Assembly (NCBI GenBank): GCA_934307065.1
Contig: CAKRCD010000003.1
Span: 62,001 to 126,000 of the forward strand
Direction: 5' to 3'
Source: an uncultured Bariatricus sp.
Lineage (GTDB): Bacteria > Bacillota > Clostridia > Lachnospirales > Lachnospiraceae
Length of the DNA: 64,000 nt
A program made the position numbers and the translations under genes. Each line of letters starts with the position of its first letter. Position 1 is the first letter of the stretch. Positions 17,893-26,536 of the stretch are shown in pieces. The notes beneath the pieces are model-generated. The model searched no databases. It was not told where the DNA came from and was given only the letters and a program-made list of their open reading frames with translations.

Positions 17893-18414
17893 TTACACCT
17901 CCTTAAAATTCTTATAAAGATCGCGGATAACTGACATTCTAGGGTCCAGACTTGTGTCTTCGCAGTCACATGATCCCTGATTGAGGTTTTGACCACATAT
18001 GCTGCAAATCCCTTTACAGTCTTCGCTACATAGAACTTTCATCGGCCAGCCTACTAAAATCTCGTTGTAAAGCAACTGCTCTACGTCAAGATGATATCCG
18101 TCAATATAATTCGCTTCATCGGAATCGTCATCATCAGCTTCACAATCCATATTCACATTCTTCTCAATGTCCAGCTTCAATTCTGTTGGAACATCTTCCA
18201 GACAACGGTCACACGGAATCAAAACGGTAAGTGCTACATTCCCTGTAATGTGAATCTTCTTCTCTCCGGTATACTCTATTTCCAAGTGAACCGGACTCAT
18301 CTTGGCAACCGGAAACTTTCTTCCGCTTACCTGTACAGATTCTGTCTCGGATATTACATCCTGAACTATGGTTCTATGTGGTTCTGATAAGACTTCAGAT
18401 AGGTTTATTAACAT
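17893..18414 (-). CDS. YceD family protein (DUF177)
   Basis: A 173-residue protein of the DUF177/YceD family, linked in bacteria and plastids to 23S rRNA accumulation. It has LEIEYTGEKKIHITGNV, the CDRCLEDV cysteine pair and a C-terminal cluster (CSEDCKGICSICGQN, then CDCED) that may hold zinc. It directly precedes rpmF and is the first gene after a consensus promoter. Confidence 0.93.
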   Translation of the reverse strand: MLINLSEVLSEPHRTIVQDVISETESVQVSGRKFPVAKMSPVHLEIEYTGEKKIHITGNVALTVLIPCDRCLEDVPTELKLDIEKNVNMDCEADDDDSDEANYIDGYHLDVEQLLYNEILVGWPMKVLCSEDCKGICSICGQNLNQGSCDCEDTSLDPRMSVIRDLYKNFKEV

Positions 18415-18442
18415 AATTGTTACTCCTATTCATACCTAAACT

Positions 18443-18470
18443 ATTATAACATGATTTTTTTCTTTGTCAA
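18443..18470 (-). promoter_or_regulatory. Promoter of yceD-rpmF
   Basis: Minus-strand TTGACA (18470-18465), 16-base spacer, TATAAT (18448-18443); both hexamers are exact. Confidence 0.85.
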
Positions 18471-18521
18471 CCAATATTTAGATGTTTTGCAATGTTTTGC
18501 AAAAAAGAATCACAAAATGTT

Positions 18522-18547
18522 ACAGTCCAGCTAAAAAGCTGAACTGT
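18522..18547 (-). terminator. Hairpin after ackA
   Basis: ACAGTTCAGCT and AGCTGGACTGT (minus strand) pair around TTTT; the following tract AACATTTTGTG is a weak U-run. Confidence 0.6.
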
Positions 18548-18587
18548 AATCAAAAATATAAGGCATGTACCCTTTTTACGGATTGAA

Positions 18588-19775
18588 TTATACTAAAGCA
18601 ACTGTTTCTCTTGCGATTGCAAGTTCTTCGTTTGTCGGAATAACAAGTACTGTTACCTTAGAATCTGGTGTAGAGATAATCATTTCTTCTCCACGCTTTC
18701 CGTTCATTTCTTCGTTGATTTCAATTCCAAGATATCCTAAATATTTACAGATTCTTGCTCTTGTAGATGGGTCGTTTTCTCCGATACCTGCAGTAAATAC
18801 AATGTTGTCTACACCATTCATTGCCGCTACATAGCTTCCAACATATTTTGCTACTCTGTATGCGAATACTTCAAGGGCTAATTCAGCTCTTTCATTTCCT
18901 TCTTCTGCTGCTGCAGCAAGGTCACGGAAATCACTTGAAACACCTGAGATTCCTTCTACACCTGATTTCTTGTTGAGTACGTTCATGATTCCTGCGATGT
19001 CAAGGTTTTCTTTCTTAGCGATGAATTCCATGATAGCTGGATCGATATCTCCTGAACGTGTTCCCATTACAAGACCTTCCAGTGGTGTAAGACCCATGGA
19101 TGTATCTACAGATTCTCCGTTGAGAACTGCTGAAATAGAAGAACCGTTTCCAAGATGGCATACGACTGTCTTTGTATTGTGGTAATCTTTTCCAAGGAAT
19201 TCAGCTACTCTCTTAGAAACGAAGCTGTGACTTGTTCCGTGGAAGCCATAACGTCTTACTTTATATTTATCATAGTATTCATGAGGAAGTCCGTAAGTAT
19301 AAGCTTTTGCAGGCATTGTCTGATGGAAAGCTGTATCAAATACTGCTACCTGAGGTTTTCCTGGCATTAAGTTTTCACAGGTTGTGATACCGATTAAGTT
19401 TGCTGGGTTGTGAAGTGGTGCAAGGTCGCTGCATTCTTCGATTCCTGCTTTTACTTCTGGTGTTACAACTACAGAACTTGTGAATCTTTCTCCACCATGT
19501 ACGACACGATGTCCTACTGCATTGATTTCGTCAAGGCTCTTAACTACACCTGTTTCGCTATTTGTAAGTGCATTGATTACAAACTGGATTGCTTCAGTAT
19601 GTGTAGGCATAGCAAGGTTAGAAACTTCTTTTTCTCCGCCTGCTGGCTGATATGTGAGTCTTCCATCGATTCCGATTCTTTCACATAATCCTTTTGCCAA
19701 TACTGCCTCTGTGTCAGAGTTAATGAGCTGGAATTTCAATGATGAACTTCCGCAGTTGATTACTAATACGTTCAT
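18588..19775 (-). CDS. ackA: Acetate kinase
   Basis: Makes ATP and acetate from acetyl-phosphate at the end of fermentation. The 395-residue length is usual. The N-terminal ASKHA loop [25 protein letters not shown], the catalytic-domain [10 protein letters not shown] and [10 protein letters not shown] are all present. The partner pta is not adjacent: upstream is divergent tmcAL. A near-consensus Rex operator (19868-19885) abuts the promoter, so expression likely rises when NADH is high. Confidence 0.98.
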   Translation of the reverse strand: MNVLVINCGSSSLKFQLINSDTEAVLAKGLCERIGIDGRLTYQPAGGEKEVSNLAMPTHTEAIQFVINALTNSETGVVKSLDEINAVGHRVVHGGERFTSSVVVTPEVKAGIEECSDLAPLHNPANLIGITTCENLMPGKPQVAVFDTAFHQTMPAKAYTYGLPHEYYDKYKVRRYGFHGTSHSFVSKRVAEFLGKDYHNTKTVVCHLGNGSSISAVLNGESVDTSMGLTPLEGLVMGTRSGDIDPAIMEFIAKKENLDIAGIMNVLNKKSGVEGISGVSSDFRDLAAAAEEGNERAELALEVFAYRVAKYVGSYVAAMNGVDNIVFTAGIGENDPSTRARICKYLGYLGIEINEEMNGKRGEEMIISTPDSKVTVLVIPTNEELAIARETVALV

Positions 19776-19835
19776 TGTTTTTTCTCCCTTCGTGGTGTTA
19801 CTTTATTATTTAAAATCATAGTCCACTATGTCCTC

Positions 19836-19864
19836 ATTATATCCTATCTTCACTGCCTGCACAA
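19836..19864 (-). promoter_or_regulatory. Promoter of ackA
   Basis: Minus-strand TTGTGC (19864-19859), 17-base spacer, TATAAT (19841-19836). Confidence 0.65.
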
Positions 19865-19867
19865 CAT

Positions 19868-19885
19868 TTGTTATCTTTTTAACAA
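19868..19885. promoter_or_regulatory. Rex operator upstream of ackA
   Basis: TTGTTATCTTTTTAACAA matches the clostridial Rex consensus TTGTTAA-N4-TTAACAA at 13 of 14 fixed positions. It ends 4 bases upstream of the ackA -35 element and also lies upstream of the divergent tmcAL promoter. Rex itself is encoded at 324-971. Confidence 0.8.
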
Positions 19886-19904
19886 TATTTATTTTCTCTG
19901 TTTT

Positions 19905-19933
19905 TTGTCAAATGATTAAATTTATAGTATAAT
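19905..19933 (+). promoter_or_regulatory. Promoter of tmcAL
   Basis: TTGTCA (19905-19910), 17-base spacer, TATAAT (19928-19933), 36 bases before the ATG. Confidence 0.75.
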
Positions 19934-19969
19934 CATTCAAAAGTCCATGTAAGGAGATTCAGGTTCAAC

Positions 19970-21220
19970 ATGAAAATTCTAGGAATCATTGCAGAATATA
20001 ATCCGTTTCACAACGGACATTTATACCATATAAAAGAATCTTTAAAGCAGACCGGCTGTGACACAGCCGTAGTTGTAATGAGCGGAGATTTTGTACAGCG
20101 TGGCACCCCTGCCATCCTCTCCAAACATCTTCGCGCGGAAATGGCACTTGCCTGCGGTGCGTCTGTAGTGCTGGAACTCCCTGTCTGCTATGCCTGCGGA
20201 AGCGCGGAGTATTTTGCAGCCGGTGCGGTAGCTCTGCTCCATTCTCTTGGCTGTATCCACACCCTTTCTTTCGGAAGCGAGCTTGGAAATTTAACAAATC
20301 TTCAGCAGACTGCAGAAATTTTACTGGAAGAACCGGACAACTATAAAGAAAAACTCCGTCAGTATTTATCCAAAGGATTCTCCTATCCTGCTGCACGAAA
20401 AATGGCATTTCAGGACAATATTGAAAATCCTGATTTATGCAATGTCTTAGATACACCAAACAACATTCTTGGAATCGAATACTTAAAGGCTCTGCGACAT
20501 ATAAACAGCTCCATGAAACCATTTACCTTATCCAGAAAAGGGGCTGGCTATCATGCAGATCAACTTCACGAAACTTTTAGTTCTGCGTCTGCAATCCGTG
20601 CCTCTCTTTTACAGGCAGATGTACAACATAACTCCTGGGAATCAGAGGACAGCTTAAAGCAGATGCCTCCTGCTGCGGCACAGATTATGCGGAATAACTA
20701 CAGCAGAGAAACACCTGTTTACAGCAATGATTTTTCTTTATTGTTAAAAGCGAAACTCCTGACAGAAACCTGTGATTCTTTGATGAAATACGCAGATATT
20801 TCTGAATCTCTGGCACGCAGAATCATAAATCAGAGAAACCAGTTTGTCAGTTGGGATGGGTTCTGCGAATTATTAAAAACGAAAGAACTAACCTACAGCC
20901 GGATCAGCCGGGCTCTTACGCATATTCTACTGGGTATTCGTACAGAAGACATGGCTGCTTATCAGGCCGAACAAAACTGCTGTTACGCACGGGTCTTAGG
21001 ATTCCGCAAGGAGCATGCTGAAATCTTAAAACTGTTCAAGCAAAACAGTGCGGTTCCTGTTGTCACGAAATTAGGACAAATCAACGCACTTTCGAATGCC
21101 GGACAGAAAATGTTAGATACCGACTGCTATGCTTCCAACCTGTATGAATCGGTTATAACCGATAAATTTCATACACCATTTACGGAAGAACATTCGAAGT
21201 CACTGGTATTATACAAATAA
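19970..21220 (+). CDS. tmcAL: tRNA(Met) cytidine acetate ligase TmcAL
   Basis: A 416-residue nucleotidyltransferase-superfamily enzyme (formerly YlbM) that acetylates the wobble cytidine of elongator tRNA-Met using acetate and ATP. The N-terminus IIAEYNPFHNGHLYHI carries the HxGH nucleotide-binding motif. VVMSGDFVQRGTPAILSKH and ELPVCYACGSAEYFA are family hallmarks. It is divergent from ackA, which produces acetate, the substrate: an attractive but unproven link. Confidence 0.93.
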   Translation: MKILGIIAEYNPFHNGHLYHIKESLKQTGCDTAVVVMSGDFVQRGTPAILSKHLRAEMALACGASVVLELPVCYACGSAEYFAAGAVALLHSLGCIHTLSFGSELGNLTNLQQTAEILLEEPDNYKEKLRQYLSKGFSYPAARKMAFQDNIENPDLCNVLDTPNNILGIEYLKALRHINSSMKPFTLSRKGAGYHADQLHETFSSASAIRASLLQADVQHNSWESEDSLKQMPPAAAQIMRNNYSRETPVYSNDFSLLLKAKLLTETCDSLMKYADISESLARRIINQRNQFVSWDGFCELLKTKELTYSRISRALTHILLGIRTEDMAAYQAEQNCCYARVLGFRKEHAEILKLFKQNSAVPVVTKLGQINALSNAGQKMLDTDCYASNLYESVITDKFHTPFTEEHSKSLVLYK

Positions 21221-21252
21221 AAAATGCTTTTTAAACACTTTTTTATAAAAAG

Positions 21253-21281
21253 ACCTCCTGCAATATTACATGCAGGAGGCC
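21253..21281. terminator. Bidirectional terminator between tmcAL and degV
   Basis: GACCTCCTGC and GCAGGAGGCC form the stem. CTTTCTT follows on plus, and TCTTTTTATAAAA follows on minus. Confidence 0.8.
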
Positions 21282-21318
21282 TTTCTTATCATATTATGTT
21301 TTATGTTATATATATTCC

Positions 21319-22191
21319 TTATTTCACTTTCAGCTTCTTTGTTAGTGTGATGGCCCTTGCCCCAGGTCCGATATGGCAGCTTACACTGAGAGATAATGGC
21401 GCCATGTATACTTCATATTCTGGAAATGCTTCTTCAATTTCTTTCTTCCATTCTTCTGCTTCCTCTCTGCTTCCGGTATATGCTGCATCCAAATACATAT
21501 CTTCCGGTCCATTGCAATCTGCAAAATCTGTGCTCATTAATTCACGAATTGTAGATAGCATGGTCTTTTTTGCAGATTTCCATCCTCTTGTCTTGGCAAA
21601 GGAATCCAGCTTTTCCCCTTTAATCCGGAGAACCGGTTTCAAATTCAGTACGGTTCCGATTGCTGCTGCAGCCGGTGTCAGTCTTCCACCTTTTTTCAGA
21701 TACTTCAGTGTGTCAAGAGTAATATAAATATCCGAATCAAACTTTGTTTTTTCCAGTAAATCCTTGATTTCTTCCGCAGATATTCCATTTTCAGCCAGTT
21801 CCTTTGCTTCCAATACAGAACGTCTTTGCGTTACGGACACTCTCTGGTTATTTACTACCTGTACTTTACCATCATAATCTGCAGAAAGCATCATCTCTGT
21901 CTCATATGTGCTGCTCAGGCCACTCGATAATGGAATATGCACAATTTCATCATATTCTTCCAAAAGCTTATCCCACAATTCTATCACATCTCCGGGAGAA
22001 GGCTGGGAAGTTTTAATGTCAGCATCCTCGGCAAGCTTCTGATAAAACTGCTCCTGCGTAAGTGTAATATCTTCCAGAAATAATTCATCATTTATATAGA
22101 ACGGTGTAGGGAGAACGTAAACACCTAACTTTTCCCCATCTGCCTGTGTAATTCCACTGTTACTGTCTGTCACAATCGCAATCTTACTCAT
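21319..22191 (-). CDS. DegV family fatty-acid-binding protein
   Basis: A 290-residue DegV/FakB-type protein. These bind one fatty acid and can present it to the kinase FakA. The N-terminal IVTDSNSGI, HIPLSSGLSSTYE, LDTLKYLKKGGRL and the C-terminal HIGPGARAI are the family's conserved blocks lining the lipid pocket. The ATG at 22191 is chosen because AGGAGG lies 10 bases upstream; a start 30 bases earlier lacks a site. No fakA is nearby. Confidence 0.9.
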   Translation of the reverse strand: MSKIAIVTDSNSGITQADGEKLGVYVLPTPFYINDELFLEDITLTQEQFYQKLAEDADIKTSQPSPGDVIELWDKLLEEYDEIVHIPLSSGLSSTYETEMMLSADYDGKVQVVNNQRVSVTQRRSVLEAKELAENGISAEEIKDLLEKTKFDSDIYITLDTLKYLKKGGRLTPAAAAIGTVLNLKPVLRIKGEKLDSFAKTRGWKSAKKTMLSTIRELMSTDFADCNGPEDMYLDAAYTGSREEAEEWKKEIEEAFPEYEVYMAPLSLSVSCHIGPGARAITLTKKLKVK

Positions 22192-22248
22192 TGCTTTTGT
22201 ACCTCCTGTCTTCTCACTCAATTTGCTTCGTGCTTCGCACCGGCTTCA

Positions 22249-23046
22249 TTATATGCACACAATCTCGGACATACATTCCCTCTTTGCCACAGCAATCGGA
22301 ATCTCATCGCCCTTATATGGATTATTGCCCAAAGTAATCTCCAATTTCACTGTTTCATAGGCCAACTGCTCATAATTATTTTCCTTGCTCAAATGTCCAA
22401 GAAACACTCTTTTTATATTATCATGGAGTATATCACAAAGAAGTCTGCCTGACAATTCATTCGATAAATGTCCTTTATCCCCAAGCACTCTTCGTTTGAG
22501 TGGATAAGGATATGGGCCAACTTCCAGCATATGTACATCATGGTTAGACTCCAGTACCATTGCATTCACATTTTTCAGATGGTTCACTGTATACTCATCG
22601 TACTTTCCAAGGTCTGTCGCAACCGCCACGCGTTTATTCTCATTCTGCAGCGTATAACCGGTCGGTTCTTTTGCATCATGGGAAATGGTAAATGGCTGTA
22701 TTTGGATGTCTCCCAGTGTAAATTCTTCATCTGCCGAAATCTCATGAAACAGTCCCTCCGGCATTTTCCCAAGGCTCTTACATTCTGTAATTCCCTGTAA
22801 GGTGCCTTTTGTAGCGTAGATAGGAATTTCATATTTTCGGCTGAATACCCCAAGCCCCTGTATGTGGTCTATATGCTCATGGGTAATCAGAATCCCTGAC
22901 AGTTCTTCCCCTTTTATTTCCAGTTCACTAAGACCTGCTTCTATTCTTTTCTTGCTGATACCTGTATCTACGAGCAGATGAGTCTTATCACTCCCCACAT
23001 AAATACAGTTACCACTACTGCCGCTTGCTATGCTGCATAATCTCAT
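22249..23046 (-). CDS. MBL-fold metallo-hydrolase, WalJ/YycJ-like
   Basis: A 265-residue metallo-beta-lactamase-fold hydrolase. It opens with LCSIASGSSGNCIYV, typical of the WalJ family, and has the metal motif ITHEHIDHIQG, then SHDAKEPTGY, ATDLGKY and LGHLSKEN. The WalJ role in DNA or cell-wall homeostasis is known only in a few Firmicutes. Its start overlaps the coaE 3' end by 32 bases, and the walRK genes that often accompany it are not here. Confidence 0.88.
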   Translation of the reverse strand: MRLCSIASGSSGNCIYVGSDKTHLLVDTGISKKRIEAGLSELEIKGEELSGILITHEHIDHIQGLGVFSRKYEIPIYATKGTLQGITECKSLGKMPEGLFHEISADEEFTLGDIQIQPFTISHDAKEPTGYTLQNENKRVAVATDLGKYDEYTVNHLKNVNAMVLESNHDVHMLEVGPYPYPLKRRVLGDKGHLSNELSGRLLCDILHDNIKRVFLGHLSKENNYEQLAYETVKLEITLGNNPYKGDEIPIAVAKRECMSEIVCI

Positions 23047-23656
23047 TCTTTGTCTGCTCCTGCTTTTTCATCACTTTTTCTATCTGTATCACAGTATCTG
23101 CAAATGCACCACTGTTGTCAATCACAATATCACATTTTTGGCGGAATTCTTCTTCCGAAGCCTGGGCATGCATAATACCGGTAATCTTTTCTTCCGAATA
23201 GCAGCGTGTATGACGCAGCCGTTCCCGTCTTACCGATTCTGTTGCATAAATATACCAGATTTCATCTAATATAGTCCGGTAATAATCTTCTGTCAACAGA
23301 GCCGCTTCCAGTACAAACAGCTTTGTGCCTTTCTGTTCTTCTTCTGCCATAAGTGCTTCAATCCGCCGGTTGACCGCAGGATGTACCATTGCATTCAAAA
23401 GCAGTCGCTCTGATTCGTTCCCGAAAATCAGACTGCCCAGCCGGTTTCTGTCGATAAATCCATCCTCTTTCAGAATCTGTTTTCCAAAATGCTCTATTAT
23501 TTTATCATAACACACTTGTCCTGGCAATTGCAATTCATGTGCGATTAAATCTGCCTGATACACCGAAGTTTCCGGCAGCTTCGCCATATATTCCAGAACG
23601 GTACTTTTCCCCGCTCCTATTCCGCCTGTTATTCCAATTTTTACCATTCGAAACAT
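23015..23656 (-). CDS. coaE: Dephospho-CoA kinase
   Basis: Final step of CoA synthesis, phosphorylating the ribose 3'-hydroxyl. The 213-residue protein has the P-loop ITGGIGAGKST near residues 8-18, the DLIAHEL segment of the substrate site and the LFVLEAALLTE strand. Two closely placed ATGs exist (23656, 23647). I keep the first, since AAAGGA lies before it. It is 11 bases after polA, an order shared with many Firmicutes. Confidence 0.94.
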   Translation of the reverse strand: MFRMVKIGITGGIGAGKSTVLEYMAKLPETSVYQADLIAHELQLPGQVCYDKIIEHFGKQILKEDGFIDRNRLGSLIFGNESERLLLNAMVHPAVNRRIEALMAEEEQKGTKLFVLEAALLTEDYYRTILDEIWYIYATESVRRERLRHTRCYSEEKITGIMHAQASEEEFRQKCDIVIDNSGAFADTVIQIEKVMKKQEQTKNEIMQHSKRQ

Positions 23657-23667
23657 CCGTTCCTTTT

Positions 23668-26280
23668 CTACTTTGCCTCGTACCAGTTACTTCCAACATG
23701 CATATCAATGACAAGCGGAACTGCAAGTTCTGCCGCATCTTCCATGCCCTTTTTCAAAATTTCTTTGACTTTATCAATTTCTTCTTCTTTTGTCTCAATC
23801 AGAAGTTCATCATGAACCTGAAGAACAAGCCGTGATTCCATATGATTCTTTCTCAGCTCTCTGTCCACTGCTATCATGGCTATCTTCATAATATCTGCTG
23901 CAGTTCCCTGAATCGGTGAGTTCATGGCAATACGTTCTCCGAACTGGCGCTGCATGAAATTACTGGAAGAAAGCTCCGGAATCGGTCTGCGTCTTCCGTA
24001 AAGAGTTGTCACATAACCATTTTCTTTGGCGTGCGCCACGGCGTCATCCAGAAACCGTTTAATCCCCGGATAGGTTTCAAAATACCGCTCTATATACTGC
24101 TGTGCTTCTTTCCTTGTAATACTCAAATCCTGACTCAGTCCAAAAGAGCTGATTCCATAGACAATTCCAAAGTTTACCGCCTTGGCATTTCTTCTCTGTA
24201 AATCAGTCACTTCATCAAATGGTGTATGGAATACCTGCGAAGCGGTAATTCTGTGAATATCTCTCGCTTCTTTGTATGCCTGAATCAGTTCTGCATCTCC
24301 CGAACAATGCGCCAGTATACGAAGTTCAATCTGGGAATAATCTGCGTCCACAAACACAAATCCCTGCTCTGGAATAAACACCTTACGAATCAATCGCCCT
24401 AATTCCATTCGTGCCGGAATATTCTGTAAATTTGGCTCTGTACTGCTGATTCGTCCTGTTGCCGTAATGGTCTGGTTGAATTTACCATGGATTCGTCCAT
24501 CCTCTTCCCGGATAAATACGGCCAGTCCATCTGCATAGGTAGACTTTAACTTACTGAGCTGGCGATATTCTAATATCTTAGAAACAATCGGGTAATCCGG
24601 TGCAAGCTTGTCTAATACATCTGCTGCGGTTGAATATCCGGTTTTTGTCTTTTTTCCATTCGGCAGTCCCAGATGTTCAAACAAAATTACACCAAGCTGT
24701 TTTGGCGAATTAATATTAAATTCTTCCCCTGCCAGTTCATATATTTCCTTCTCCAGACGGACAATCTGTTCTCCCAGATGGTTTCCATATTCTTTCAAAG
24801 CTTCTGCCTCTACTTTTACCCCTGCCTGTTCCATACGGTATAAGGTATAAACCAGTGGCATTTCCACTTCCCGGAAAAGCTTCCACATCTGTTCTTCTTC
24901 TAATTTTTTCTGCAGTATTTCCGAAGCCGCATAAGCTGTGTAAGCTTCGTAGCATGCCTTTGTTTCTACGCTTGCCTTCTCATCAATCAACAGATTCAGA
25001 TATTCCTGCGCAACGTCTGCATAAGTACAATCGTTCTTTAACGGGTTCAGCAGATAAGCCGCTACTGTGGCGTCAAATCCCACTTCTTCTTTTTCTATTT
25101 TCACATAAGACATATGTTCTTTCAAATCGAACACAACATAGGATTCTACCTGTTTTGCTGTCTCCTCAAGTTCTTTTAGAATCCAGTTTATATCAATTTC
25201 TTCCACCGCAGAAATGCAGTAGACCTTTCCATCGCCAAATGTGACTGCTGCTCCATCCATTCCTGCCATCTGTACAAATAACGGCAGCACATTGGTGGTG
25301 TCCTTATAAAGGGCAGCGCCAACCTTGGAAGCCTTCTTTGCCTGTTCAAAAATGTGCGCTGCCTCTGTCTGCTTCTTTACAATCCGGAAAGAGTCTTCCA
25401 ATGCATTTTCCGTCTTGACATCAAATCTGGCAAGCAGATTCTTAAACTGCAATCTCTGAAAATATACATAAGCCTCTTCTGTATACAGATTACCCATCTT
25501 GGCTTCTTCCAGAGAATAATCAAAATCTGCATCTACATTGATTGTCGCAAGGGCTTTACTCATCTTCGCCTGTTCCCAATATTCTTTCAAATTCTTAGCT
25601 GCTCTCGGCGGTGTTACTTCATCAATGTGGGCATAGGCATTTTCAATGGTCTTGTATTCTACAACAATCTTCGTCGCTGTCTTTTCTCCAATACTCGGCA
25701 CACCCGGAATATTATCTGATGTATCACCCATTAAAGCTTTCACATCGATAAATTCAGTTGGTGTTACCTGATATTTTTCTTTCACGTCTGCGGCATAATA
25801 ATTTTCAATTTCTGTACCGGTTCTCTTGGTCTTTGGAATACGGATTTCCACATGCTCTGTTGCAAGTTGGAGTAAGTCTCGGTCTCCTGATATAATAACA
25901 ACTTCCATCCTTGCATCTTCGCAGCGTTTTGACAAAGTACCAAGAATATCATCTGCTTCTAGACCTGCTTTTTCTACGATTTTAACACCCATGGCAGTTA
26001 ATACCTCTTTCATCAGCGGCACCTGCTGTCTTAATTCTTCTGCCATCGGTTTTCTTGTCCCTTTATATTCGGCATACATCTCATGCCGGAATGTAGGTGC
26101 ATGTACGTCAAATGCAACCGTCAGATATTCTGGTTTCTCTTCTTCCAGTATTTTAAACATAATATTCAGGAAACCATACACTGCATTTGTGTGGAGCCCT
26201 TCTGCGTTTGTCAAATCCGGAAGTCCGAAAAAGGCTCTGTTTAAAATACTGTGTCCATCTATCAATACAATTTTACTCAT
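23668..26280 (-). CDS. polA: DNA polymerase I
   Basis: An 870-residue repair and Okazaki-fragment polymerase. Order: 5'-3' exonuclease/FEN domain (1-290; DGHSILNRAFFGLP, GDRDLLQL, MGDTSDNIPGVPSIGEKTA), a degenerate 3'-5' exonuclease domain (about 300-480), and the family A polymerase (RLQNIPAR-like LQNIPARMELGR, DYSQIELRILAH, RRNAKAVNFGIVYGIS, QVHDELL). The proofreading Asp-x-Glu is not found, so that activity is probably lost, as in other Gram-positive enzymes. The reading frame extends upstream to 26418 but that part overlaps tRNA-Leu; the ATG at 26280 is the real start. Confidence 0.97.
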   Translation of the reverse strand: MSKIVLIDGHSILNRAFFGLPDLTNAEGLHTNAVYGFLNIMFKILEEEKPEYLTVAFDVHAPTFRHEMYAEYKGTRKPMAEELRQQVPLMKEVLTAMGVKIVEKAGLEADDILGTLSKRCEDARMEVVIISGDRDLLQLATEHVEIRIPKTKRTGTEIENYYAADVKEKYQVTPTEFIDVKALMGDTSDNIPGVPSIGEKTATKIVVEYKTIENAYAHIDEVTPPRAAKNLKEYWEQAKMSKALATINVDADFDYSLEEAKMGNLYTEEAYVYFQRLQFKNLLARFDVKTENALEDSFRIVKKQTEAAHIFEQAKKASKVGAALYKDTTNVLPLFVQMAGMDGAAVTFGDGKVYCISAVEEIDINWILKELEETAKQVESYVVFDLKEHMSYVKIEKEEVGFDATVAAYLLNPLKNDCTYADVAQEYLNLLIDEKASVETKACYEAYTAYAASEILQKKLEEEQMWKLFREVEMPLVYTLYRMEQAGVKVEAEALKEYGNHLGEQIVRLEKEIYELAGEEFNINSPKQLGVILFEHLGLPNGKKTKTGYSTAADVLDKLAPDYPIVSKILEYRQLSKLKSTYADGLAVFIREEDGRIHGKFNQTITATGRISSTEPNLQNIPARMELGRLIRKVFIPEQGFVFVDADYSQIELRILAHCSGDAELIQAYKEARDIHRITASQVFHTPFDEVTDLQRRNAKAVNFGIVYGISSFGLSQDLSITRKEAQQYIERYFETYPGIKRFLDDAVAHAKENGYVTTLYGRRRPIPELSSSNFMQRQFGERIAMNSPIQGTAADIMKIAMIAVDRELRKNHMESRLVLQVHDELLIETKEEEIDKVKEILKKGMEDAAELAVPLVIDMHVGSNWYEAK

Positions 26281-26311
26281 TTTGTAATGCACCTTTCTAT
26301 TTATTCTGATA

Positions 26312-26346
26312 AAGAAAAAACTCCTTGAACATGCGTCAAGGAGTTT
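26312..26346 (-). terminator. Terminator of tRNA-Leu
   Basis: Minus strand: AAACTCCTTGA, loop, TCAAGGAGTTT, then TTTTTTCTTT. It lies 4 bases beyond the tRNA 3' end and just before polA. Confidence 0.9.
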
Positions 26347-26349
26347 CCA

Positions 26350-26432
26350 TGCCGGCGGCGGGACTTGAACCCGCACGTGGTCACCCACAACAGATTTTGA
26401 GTCTGCCTCGTCTGCCATTCCGACACACCGGC
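26350..26432 (-). tRNA. tRNA-Leu, anticodon CAA
   Basis: The 83-base minus-strand sequence folds as a class II tRNA. Acceptor arms are GCCGGTG and CGCCGGC with discriminator A. The anticodon loop is CTCAAAA between CAGA and TCTG. A variable arm (TTGTGGGTGACCACG region) is followed by the T-arm GCGGGTTCAAGTCCCGC. The 3' CCA is not encoded. It decodes UUG. It stands alone, between polA and lysA, with its own promoter and terminator. Confidence 0.96.
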
Positions 26433-26452
26433 GTTCTTACGAACCGATATTT

Positions 26453-26481
26453 ATACTACCATATTTTCCAAAGGTTCGCAA
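26453..26481 (-). promoter_or_regulatory. Promoter of tRNA-Leu
   Basis: Minus-strand TTGCGA (26481-26476), 17-base spacer, TAGTAT (26458-26453), about 20 bases before the mature 5' end. Confidence 0.6.
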
Positions 26482-26536
26482 GATAATTTTACATAAATTT
26501 GCAAATTTATTTTGTAAACATAGGTTACAAATCCTT

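Noticed and set aside
26281..26418. 46-residue N-terminal extension of DNA polymerase I
   Set aside because: It translates the terminator and tRNA-Leu gene; the family start MSKIVLIDG lies at 26280.
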